Shown here one piece after another: positions 22,555 through 31,831 of a stretch of 64,000 nt of DNA (positions are counted from its first letter, which is position 1; each line of letters opens with the position of its first letter). The stretch covers positions 248,001 through 312,000 of the forward strand of contig OZ237766.1 of the NCBI GenBank assembly GCA_965178125.1, written 5' to 3'. Made by a program: the position numbers and the translations under genes. The DNA is from Bilabrum cf. latius (taxonomy: Eukaryota > Bigyra: Bicosoecida > Bigyra > Bicosoecida). The notes below the pieces were generated by a model. That model was not told where the DNA came from. It worked only from the letters and a program-made list of their open reading frames with translations, and did no database searches.

Positions 22555-24234
22555 ATGAGATCAATCGTTTCTATGTTGGCAGCTTTCGCCGCCTGTTAGG
22601 CGGTCAGTGTGCACGGGCGACGTGCAGAAGGCCAGCGGCACCTTCGCAGCGCTGGCTCCATGATGTCGTCGACGTCGGTTCACGCCAGCAGCAGGCACCA
22701 GAGCCGCGACATCTATCGATTTGACGAGACTCAAGATAATTGGGCCTCTGAGTCCTGCGACGTGAGCGTTTTGGCCGCGAGGAAGCCAGCAACGATGAAC
22801 AGACTCCGGAGGGGCGAGATTCTGCATTCCACCTCCGACCCGTTCGATAATGCACTGGTCAAGGATTCTACGTACGTGTGGCTCCGCGCTGACTGCAAAC
22901 TCATTGTTAGTGACAAGGACGGGGTGGTACTGTTTTAGAGGGGCAGGCATCCGGTCGACCACTGTGCGCTGCTCTTGACGGATGCGTCGTGCAGCACGCA
23001 AGGAGACCTAGCCATCATCGACACGGATACGGGCAAGTACCTCTGGCGGGTGCAATCCTCTGTCTTCACACCCAAGGTGGACACGTTTCAGGTCCAGGGG
23101 GACGGCAATGCCGTTCTCCTTCAGGAAGGCGCGCAGCTGCTATGGAGCACCAAACGAGAATTGGGCGACGACCACGATCGTGGCTACTTCCACTTCGATC
23201 TGGAGGTGCGGGAGGACGTGCACAGTCTGCAGTGCGATACAGGGGCCCTGCAATCGTCGTACCACCAAGTGACCGACGGCGACGTGCTGTCTCCTGGGGA
23301 GTTGCTACGAGCCGGGGCCGCTTTGAGGGAGGGGCAGGGCGAGAGGTTTCCGGCCGAGCTGCGCATGCAGAGAGACTGCAACCTGGTGGTGTACCGAGGG
23401 GGCGAAGCGGTGTTTGCGACCAACACGAAGGGAAAGGGTACCGAGGGGAAGTGCGCACTCGTCATCACGGGGGATGGGTGCGACACCCAGGGCGACCTGG
23501 CCATCGTGGACAGCGCCTCCGGGCAGTACATCTGGCGGGTGCCTACCTCGCTGATGGACCCGGGAATAGACACATTTCGTCTGCAGGGGGATGGCAACGC
23601 AGTCCTGTTCCAGCAGGGAGGTGCTATCGCGTGGTCTGCGGGGTCGGCGGACCTGGAAAGTCCTGCCGACGACAAGACCTTCGGCAATGGTCGCAAGACG
23701 GCGGCGCTGCAGGCGGCCATTGCAGAGGCGGCTCCGAGTCGCTGCGACCCCCAGGCGCTTGCTAAGCGGCCTGCTGCCAATGGGCAAACTATGTGGGAAA
23801 CGGAGGCGCTGGCCATGGGGCAGTCGCTCCATTTGGAGTCCTTCAGCCATGCCTCTCTGACGGTACAGGACGACTGCAATCTGGTGGAGTTAAATAATAA
23901 TGGACTCATCAAGTGGAAGACGGATACCCAGGGCAAGGCTAAGAAGTGCGCACTCGTCATCACGGGGGAGGAGTGCGACCGCGTGGGAGATCTTGCTCTC
24001 GTGGACATGGACAGCGGGGCGTACCTGTGGAGCATCGGGACGTCCTACATCCGGCCCCCAGGTAGGTCGTTGAAGCTGTATATGGACTGCATGTACCTCA
24101 ACCAGCAGGGTTCGTCCGAAGGTCTCTGGAGGTCGTGCGGCAAGGGAAAATACGACCCCGTGCCCATTCAGGGATTCCCAATGGGCTAGTTCGAGTAGGC
24201 GTCCTCTTATCTGGGCCTGCCCCAAGACAACTAA
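22555..24234 (+). CDS. Secreted bulb-type (B) lectin-domain protein
   Basis: Single exon, 559 residues, ATG 22555, TAA 24232-24234. TAG at 22597, 22936, 24187 and 24196 is internal; the first lies inside the signal peptide (MRSIVSMLAAFAAC then Q). At least five blades carry the mannose-binding bulb-lectin pattern Q-x-D-x-N-x-V or relatives: RADCKLIV, QGDGNAVLLQ, QRDCNLVVY, QGDGNAVLFQ and QDDCNLVEL, each followed by a W-S/T strand. Several of these blades have Cys instead of Gly before the Asn, probably forming disulfides. Such domains bind mannose-type glycans, so a secreted or wall-associated glycan-binding role is likely. A truncated close relative sits on the other strand at 30571-31208. 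Confidence 0.9.
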
Positions 24235-24533
24235 GGTATGTCTTTGTTCAGGCGGTCGTGAAAGCACGGTTAGCATGGTTATGCCAACCGGCTCTCGCCC
24301 TGTTAGCGCATCCCATGCATGCATCCCGGATGCGTGATGCTTTGACACCGAAGAAGGGCGCATATTTCAACCTGAAGCGCACGCGCTACAAGTCACCAAA
24401 CGGTAATAAGTTATATACATGATCCATGGATATTCGGACAGGTTCAGGAGGGGCAGATCATGGGGATCATGATCGGATGCAGTGGAGTGGACAGCGTGCA
24501 GGCCTCCATGAACTTCGTTGAGGATCCGGGATG
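24235..24533. other. Convergent intergenic region
   Basis: About 300 bases between the 3' ends of the lectin gene and the receptor gene. I see no gene in it. Confidence 0.6.
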
Positions 24534-26516
24534 TCACACCATCGCACCCCGACCACCATGATTGTCCATCGGCTCTGCCCCTCCCCCAGATCTAGGCACC
24601 TCTACCTCGCACGCCTCATCATCGCTGCCCTCATCTTCATCGTCATCTTCGTCGTACTCGTACCCATCACCCTCTCCCACGCTATCTCCCAGGCCCATCC
24701 CCGCCAGTTCCCCCGGCATGAACTCATCCACGCTGTCTCTTCGATGCAGCATCTTTGGCGTCACTGTCTCCAGACGGCCCTGCCTCCACACGGGCACAGG
24801 CGCTCCGACAGGAGCAGAGGCCGCAGAAACGGCCGACTGGCCTCCTAAATGCGCGGCGCCAGGTCGGTTCCGCAGCGCCTTCAAGTCAGGCCCAAGCCGG
24901 GCCGCCTGCAGCGACTGGATCCGCTTCTGCCTCCAACCCGGAGCCGAATGTACTGCCACCCTCGCGCTGCTTGATGCCCCTGCATCATCCTCGTGCTCCT
25001 GGAACTGAATATCGCCCGCGGACCCGGAATCTCCGATGGATGCAATCACCTTTGCCATCTCGAGGGGGTTCCGCACCACTCGCCCGCCCCCTCCCGGCAC
25101 TGCCGTGCCGTGCACCCCACGCCTGCCCCTGTACCCTCTAGATCGAGTGGTCCTGCCTCTGCTGCTACCATTACCAGCGCTGCTCCCGCCTGGGCTTTGG
25201 GCGGCGTTCCGGCCCGTCTAATCGCCTGCTGCCCCGTCGTACACCTCGTCATCTGCCGCGCTCGAGACGCATACGCACAGCACACCGCACAGAAAGACAC
25301 AACACGACTCGGAATTGGGGTCTCCGACACCGGCATTCCCCCTGCAGCACTCGTCACACGCGTCGTAGTCTTCCTAATCGTCATCATTATTATCATCACC
25401 ATGTCCTAGTCCACCTACAGCATTAGCGCTGACACGGCCACCGTCCCGCCCCCCGGTGGAGGAACCAGCCCATACACAGCACTCGTCACACCCGGAGCAT
25501 AGGGCACGTCTAGTACGTCTCCGCAGCACGCCCAGCAAGGCCCGAACGGGCGCATTCAGCCCGTACACAAGGGCACAGGCGAACGCATGCGCCGGGCTCA
25601 GCATGGCCTGCAGCACCTGCACCGCCCTCAGTTCAGGCCCCTGAGGATCCGCCGCCTGATTCACGCGGTTGATTACGGACCATATTCGGATGGTGATGAA
25701 CACGGCGCAGAACAGGGCGAGTCGCCTTGCAGCCGCGCTCCGAAGCTGCTCGCTTGCAGCCGCCGAACGCCTGCCTCCCAGCCCGGGGCCGAACCTGCTT
25801 CGGTCACGCGAAGCATGCGTCCCTTCATTGGAGCCCTCTATTTCTCCTACTCCTGCCGCTCCTTTTGACACGCCACCACCTGCACCACCGCACTCGTCAC
25901 ACAAGCAAGAGCAGGGGCAGGAGCAGGAGCAGGAGCAGCACCCCCCGCAGGTGAGGTCATCCTCCTCTCCCCCGCACAGGAGCAGCACCAAACAGCCTAC
26001 GGAATATACCATGGACGCAATGAGCAGGGCGTAATAGCACCCGAACCGGAGGCCCGTTTCTTCTTGCACGATCCAGCACCACGGACCGGACGGCCCATAG
26101 GATTGCGTGGCCGCAGGGACGATTCCCAGTGCCAGTGGAACCAGCCAGTTGAACGCGATCACGGGCACGAGCGCATTCTTCAGGGCCGCATTGTCCCATT
26201 CGGACCGCACGACTAGGACCACCATGGTTGCGATGCTGCCAGTCCACAGGAACACGGACACGTCCCCCACTTGCGCCAGAAACGCGCCCCCCTGGCACAG
26301 CACGCCCACGCCCTGAAACACGCTGAGCAAATCGCCAATTCCAACGATACTTCCTGCCATGCACATATGAAACACCGCCGTGAAAGGGACGGAGCGCAAT
26401 CGGGGAAAGGACAGGAACAGGCAGACGATTCCCAGGCTTCCTGTCATGCTGAGAGAGGCGGACGCGATCGACACTCCTTTCACTGTATCCTCCCATGCTT
26501 GTTGCTCAAGTGACAT
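24534..26516 (-). CDS. Seven-transmembrane receptor, cAMP-receptor-like (class E GPCR-like)
   Basis: Single exon, 660 residues, ATG 26516, TGA 24534. TAG at 25374 and 25218 is internal. Residues 15 to about 340 hold seven hydrophobic segments: SMTGSLGIVCLFLSFPRLRS matches TM1 of the cAMP receptor/GCR1-like family, the second loop has PWCWI as in those receptors, and TM6/TM7 follow a loop rich in Cys and Ser. The loop between TM5 and TM6 carries an unusual Cys cluster (CGGCCSCSCSCPCSCLCDEC). The C-terminal tail (about 320 residues) is cytosolic, with more CDECC motifs, an acidic run and Arg-Gly stretches. Receptors of this type couple to heterotrimeric G proteins. The ligand is unknown. An in-frame TAA just upstream supports the start. 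Confidence 0.82.
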
Positions 26517-26840
26517 GCCCTCAGAGTGGCATACAAAAGGCAATTAGAGCAGCAGGAGGTTGAAGTTACCTTTGTCGACCGATGGGTCTGGCCGGGGATC
26601 CACGGATCCAATGATACTGGGGCTACCAGCACACTCAATAGCCCAAGCAGCCTAATGTCTGATAATTAAATACAGTTCATATCGAAGCGGGGGTACACAT
26701 GCTCGATGCAGTGTAAATTGCGACACTGCCTGGACTTCTAGGTATGCAACTCGGAGCAAGCCGTCGATTTGGGACCAGTCCCAGTACTCACGTGCAATTG
26801 ATAGAATGTGTATTGACAAATCGCCAGCAGTGTAAACAGT
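26517..26840. promoter_or_regulatory. Divergent promoter region, receptor and sirtuin genes
   Basis: About 320 AT-richer bases lie between the two start codons. Stop codons occur in all frames. No clear TATA box. Confidence 0.5.
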
Positions 26841-27905
26841 ATGCGGCACAAGGGTGAACGACGGCGTGATGCCGATCATTTGCATTCATTTGGGGAGCTG
26901 CTCTCTCTGTTCAGATATGCGGGCAAGACTCTTGTGACAACTGGAGCAGGGATAAGCACTGCTTGCGGGATTCCTGACTTTAGATCGAAAGGGTCCGGCC
27001 TATACGATATCATTCGATCCGTGGGGAGCGACCTTTTGGTTGAGCCTTAGGAGATGTAAGTGGTTGCATCAGGCGGAATTTGCTGGTACCACGCGTGCGT
27101 CTGAGTTTATGATTTGCCATATGGTGACCCGATACGTTCTACATTACTTCGCAGATTCGATATAAGGAGGTTTAAGGAAGAACCGGGCATCTTTTATGCC
27201 GCTGCCCCGCTGCTGTACGAGAATTTTGGCGATATCCGACCAAGTGCAGCCCATCGGTTCTTGCGGGTATTGCAGGACCGCCAAAAACTGCTCCGATGCT
27301 ATACTTAGAATATTGATGGGCTCGAGGAACGCGCCGGTCTCGCTCCGGCGAAGACGATCCAGTGCCACGGTACGCTAGCTTCGCTGTACTGCATGTCTTG
27401 CCGCAAGAAGAGTCCTGTGCTGGATCGGCTGCGAGATGTGCTGCAAGGAGAACCTGTCAAATGTAACCGACTCATATCACCGAAGGGGACTGCTGCCAGG
27501 GGACGTGGCAGGGGCCGAGGTAGAGGCACGGGGAGAGCAGGTCCCAAATTGGACTACCGGGGGCCCCAGGCTGCCTACGATGGCTCGCGCATTGCACGAA
27601 GTTCTCCTGAAACGTAGCCAGGAGAATTTACCGGGTCTGCCTGTGGCCCGCCTGTCCTACCCTCCCTTCCCGCACCACCAACACAGGGCAGCGGGGAGGT
27701 GTTGACGCGCCTCAATGGCACTGCCACGAGTAGCAATGGGGTGGGATCTGCTTCCAGTGGCAGTGGAGTGGGCTTTGCTTCCAGTAGCAATAAGGTGGGT
27801 CCTGAATCCGGTGGCACCGACTAGAGCGGTTCAGAGCTTATACGCCCAGCTTCAGCTTCTGCGTATTCGTCGTCACACGCGCATCCACCGTCGTCATCAT
27901 CATCA

Positions 27906-27959
<54 letters not shown>

Positions 27960-30398
27960 TCATCATCGTCGTCATCATCATGGTCGCCCAGTGATGAGCC
28001 ATCTGTGGTACCGTCCCAACTGTCGTCCAGCAGCCACGCGGAACCGGACCACGAGGCTGCTTCTTCTGACGGCAATGGTGCACATGCTTTTGACAGAGAC
28101 CATGTGCATGGTATGCACTCGTCACGCAATCGGTCCCGGCTGCCCCGCGCAGTCTCTGAGGCTGTATCGGTAGCACCGCGCGGGGGACAAAGCAATATAC
28201 ATCGCACTGCAGCGTCTCGCAAGGCGTCAACCTCCCACCACGTACACAGACCCTGCGATCGTAGTGGACCTGGCCCAGTGAATCACCTGCCACCTCGGAG
28301 ATGCCAGGGGGTTCTTAAGCCCGACATCACCTTCTTCTTTGAGTCCCTCCCTTCTGCATTCGCCAGGACGGTGCGAAAAGACGCACCCTCCGCCTCGCTG
28401 TACATCGCGATGGGCTCCTCCCTGCGGGTGGAGCCGGTGAGCCTGATGCCCGGCTGGCTGCACTCGTCATGCTGGCGGATCCTCATCAACTATGAGCCCG
28501 TCGTACCCAAGTCGGGGGATGCGTTCGACGGTATGCTCCTGGGGGACTGCCAGGAAACCGTGACTGGCTTGGCAGCATTGCTGGGGTGGCAGCTGCCCCT
28601 GTATTCCGGCCCAATCGGAGAAGGGGGCGTCAGTACTGGTCCTGGTGCTGGTGCTGGTGCTGGTGCTGGTGCTGGTGCTGGTGCTGGTGCTGGTGCTGGT
28701 GCTGGTGCTGGTGCTGGTGCTGGTGCTGGTGCTGGTGCTGGTGCTGGTGCTGGTGCTGGTGCTGGTACATGCCATGTCGGCTTGGTGGCAAGTGGCAGTT
28801 CTGGCGAGCAGCAGTCGGCTGATTCCTGCACAGGTGTTTCGGCTGCCCAGGCATTTGAGGCAAATGCCCGCCACCGAACAAATATGCATCGCTCTTCCGC
28901 GACCCAGTCTAAGTCTGCGGCATCGCAATCGTCTTTGACTGCTTCTGTGTCCAGCTCGGCTGAATGCAGCTCGGCTGAGTGCAGACCAGGAGCACCTGCA
29001 CCACCTACAGCAACTACATCATTTGCTGTGCCAGCTCCCGGCCAGCGCAAGCAGCCCCTCCGTCGCAGCAGGGCAGCGGCGGTCACCCAGCGCCAACGCA
29101 CTGGAGACAGGGCACGGATCGTGGGCCTCAAGCAGCAGCTGAGGCAGGCGTTTGAGTCCAGGCGAGGCACAGCATTTCAACATCGCAGCGATGGGAGAGG
29201 GGCTGGTGCTAGTACTGGTATACCAGCCGCAGGTGCGGGTGCCGGTGCAGGTAGGCGCGAAACAAGCAGCAGCGGTAGCAGCGGCAATAGCAGCGGCGGC
29301 GAAATTGTAGACATGACAAACGTTGGGAGCGGTAGTGAAGATGAAGATGGAGATGAAGACGTCATTGGTCACCCGACGGAAGCACATGATGCGAGTGAGC
29401 GTGTTGCTCCTGCTTACGGCAAGTCCAACGGTTGTCAAGCCGTTGGCGCTGGCCCTGGATCTGGCACGAGTGCAGGTACGAGACCCGCTGGGCTATGCTT
29501 CGAGGCTGACGGCGAATTGTTTGAGCTGGTTGCATTGCTTCCGATTCCGAGTCGACGCACGGGTGCGAGGAAGGCTAGGCGCGGGCTTGCGATTCTGCCC
29601 CGGGGTCAGGTGCGTGTGTATGCGCCCCGGGGGAGAGATGGAAGCGACAGCAATAGCATAGACGGTGATGATGAGGATGGCGAGGATGACGGGGTGGTGG
29701 GCGCAGCCGGCTACAGCAAAGACGTCGATGAAGACGGTGGTGACGGTGGAGTTGCCGGAAGCCACGATCACAGCGCATCACCGGGGAGGCGCGGCGTATA
29801 CAGGATCCTCGTCGATGAAGTGGGCCCGGTCTAGGACAGGGGTAAATGCACCAGCTCGATGGGAAGGGTGCTCAAGCAGGAGCTGGAGGCGCTTGCCCTT
29901 AGAGTTCCTGCTGGGTGGGTAAGAAGAGGGTCGGTGTGGTTCCATCCCGGGCACTGCCCCAGGGGTGAGTGGGAGGTGTATGGGGTGCATGATGCTGCGG
30001 GAGTCGCTGCAAGGGAGGGTGCAGCTGCCATCACGGCTCGGTAGGGACAGCCAGGGAACAATGCCTCAGGGAACAATGCCCCAGGGAACAATGGGGCGGG
30101 GAAGCTCGGCTTGAAGAGGGGACGGCAGCAGGTCGGTGCCGCCAGCAGGACGGGCAGCAGGCGAAGAGTTGATGCGAAAAGCTCTGGCAAGCCGGTTTAG
30201 GTTGACGAGGCTGAACGGATCTAGGGGTGTGTGGATGGGGACCAGGACAATGGGGTGCACCCTGGGGCGTTGAAGAGTGAGAGTGAGAGCGGGAGCGGGA
30301 GCGGGAGTGGGGGTGCCAGTGGCGAAGAATCTAGTGGGGCTAGAAGGAGCAAGCGAATACGGACGGTAGGGCGCGCGACATGGGGCAAACTATCGTAA
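26841..30398 (+). CDS. Class I sirtuin (NAD-dependent protein deacylase) with a large insertion in the zinc module
   Basis: Exons 26841-27055 and 27155-30398 give 1152 residues ending in TAA. The junction restores QEIFDIRRF. TAG codons lie at 27048, 27306, 27615, 27822, 29832, 30042, 30198 and 30222. Sirtuin motifs occur in order: TTGAGIS...GIPDFR (NAD loop), YTQNIDGLEERAG with TAG as the Q, CHGTL with the catalytic His, YCMSC (first zinc pair), CQGVLKPDITFF and MGSSLRVEP. The second zinc pair should be C-x-x-C. Here VKC (27462) and RRC (28302) are 279 residues apart, separated by a Ser-rich insert with a long Ser run. After the catalytic domain comes a tail of about 600 residues with a Gly-Ala repeat, acidic runs and a basic C-terminus resembling a nuclear signal (RRSKRIRTVGR). 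SIRT2/SIRT3-type enzymes remove acyl groups from Lys. Whether this one can bind zinc is open. Confidence 0.9.
27891..27983 (+). repeat. TCG/TCA trinucleotide repeat encoding polySer
   Basis: A run of about thirty TCG and TCA codons lies inside the sirtuin insertion. It encodes an uninterrupted Ser tract in the gene frame. Confidence 0.9.
28641..28767 (+). repeat. GGTGCT hexanucleotide repeat, locus 1
   Basis: About twenty tandem copies of GGTGCT encode a Gly-Ala repeat in the sirtuin tail. The same unit expands in CFAP65 and in the ankyrin-kinase gene. Confidence 0.95.
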
Positions 30399-30570
30399 TA
30401 GCCTCGTAACCGTGCCACCACGCCGCACAATTGCCCTGGGGCAATTCAGTTAAATCAAATAAAAAGCAAACAATATCACGAAACCACATCCGGAACAGAA
30501 ATCCGGATCTGGAACGAGGGCCCGGGACCAACCTACCGGACTTCACGCTACACTCGTCAGCTGCAATAGC
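30399..30570. other. Region with a copy of the end of the neighbouring orphan gene
   Basis: Between the sirtuin stop and the lectin fragment. A segment near 30460-30530 resembles 31230-31275, the last codons of the 31233-31685 gene (shared word TATCACGAA followed by CCACATC or GCCGCATC), so it looks like a decayed copy. Confidence 0.45.
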
Positions 30571-31208
30571 CTACACCACCTGAGCTCCACAACCCGAAAC
30601 CTGACCGCCAGACCTCAGCTGACGTGGAACAATCACGGCAGGCCACACGATAGCACCTCCCTGCTGGAACAGGACTGCGTTGCCATCCCCCTGCAGACGA
30701 AGGGTATCCGGATCTGCAACCGGGTCCATCAGCGAGGCAGGCGCCCGCCAGATGTACTGCCCGGAGGCGCTGTCCACGATGGCCAGGTCGCCCTGGGTGT
30801 CGCAGCCGTCCTTGGTGATGACGAGTGCGCACTTCCCCTCGGTACCCTTGCCCCTCGTGTTGGTCGCAAACACCGCCTTGCCCCCTCGGTACACCACCAG
30901 GTTGCAGTCTCTCTGCATGCGCAGCTCGATCCCCTCCCCCGCCCTCAAAGCGGCCCCGGCTCGTAGCACCTGCCCAGGAGACATCACGGTGCCGTCGGTC
31001 ACTTGGAAGTATGACGATTGTAGGGCCCCTGCACCACACTGCAGACTGTGCACGTCTTCCCGCACCTCCAGATCGAAGTGGAAGCAGCCACGATCGTGGT
31101 CGTCGCCCAATTCTCGTTTGGTGCTCCACAGCAGCTGCGCGCCTTCCTGAAGGAGAACGGCATTGCCACCCCCCTGCAAGACGACAGCTCCATGGACTCG
31201 GCTTGTAG
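30571..31208 (-). pseudogene. Truncated bulb-type lectin copy
   Basis: The minus strand carries a stretch closely matching the middle of the lectin gene, with shared segments such as NAVLLQEGAQLLWSTKRELG, QRDCNLVVYRGG and SASGQYIWR. It lacks the signal peptide and first blades, and the last two blades after GGAIVWP are replaced by unrelated sequence. The frame has no TAA or TGA until it runs into the antisense of the sirtuin tail, so no proper end is visible. A TTGCAG at the left of the homology could be a splice acceptor, so an intact gene with a distant first exon is not excluded. More likely it is a duplicated fragment. Confidence 0.7.
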
Positions 31209-31232
31209 AGGTTTATATTCTGTGAACTCAAC

Positions 31233-31685
31233 TCAAAAGCGAACGCTATCACGAAGCCGCATCTGCAACGAGGACCCGAGAAATGCCTTGACGTTGGCGA
31301 CCGCCACGGCGAGGTTGTTGTTCTCGGCTGCCCCTACAGCCAGGCTGGCAAAGTCCTCCCGGACCGCCCTTGCGAGCGCCCGTTTGGCCTTCGCTGCAGC
31401 CCTCCTCGATCCCTTCGAGACAAAATCGAGGATCCTTGAGTGGTCCTGCATGACCCGTGAGTACATAGTGTGGTACACACGCTGTTCCCCGCGCACGTGC
31501 TGGTGCTTAGAAACAGAAGCCCACAAGAGGCGCGCATTGACATGGCGAGTCGAAACCCGCCGCCCCTTGTCCTCCTACCTACTCTTCCGCGCCTTGTCGA
31601 GCAGACACAATCGCCCTGACAGCCTGGCAGTAGAGTCTGACGTTTCGGTTCCATTCGGAGCCTCGAGCCTCGAGCGGTCAGCATT
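31233..31685 (-). CDS. Orphan 150-residue basic protein
   Basis: ATG 31685 to TGA 31233, 150 residues, with TAG at 31575-31577 (codon 37) inside. The sequence is helical and basic, with clear amphipathic patterns (SRRAAAKAKRALARAVREDF then ASLAVG). There is no signal peptide or membrane segment. I do not recognise a family. It is divergently arranged with the sulfotransferase-like gene. A decayed copy of its C-terminus lies beyond the lectin fragment. Confidence 0.68.
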
Positions 31686-31831
31686 GCACCATATCTTGCC
31701 TGGAGTGTATGCATCTGTGGTTACAATGTTTCCTACTCATAAACTATTATAATCTGAGCTGCTGTACTGCCAAACTGCGTCGCAGCCGGGATATGTACAA
31801 TCAATTATATTTGTCTGGATTGCATGGTTCA
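31686..31831. promoter_or_regulatory. Divergent promoter region with TATA-like element
   Basis: 146 bases separate the starts of the orphan gene (minus) and the sulfotransferase-like gene (plus). TATTATAATC at 31745-31754 could serve as an AT-rich promoter element in either direction. Confidence 0.5.

Noticed and set aside
22521-22555. tRNA gene reading UAG somewhere in the window
   Set aside because: I looked for a cloverleaf with CTA anticodon and saw none I could support by eye. A covariance search (tRNAscan-SE) over the genome is the right test.
30571-31208. Lectin fragment as a transposon-borne gene
   Set aside because: No terminal inverted repeats, target duplication or transposase frame is visible around it; simple duplication is enough.
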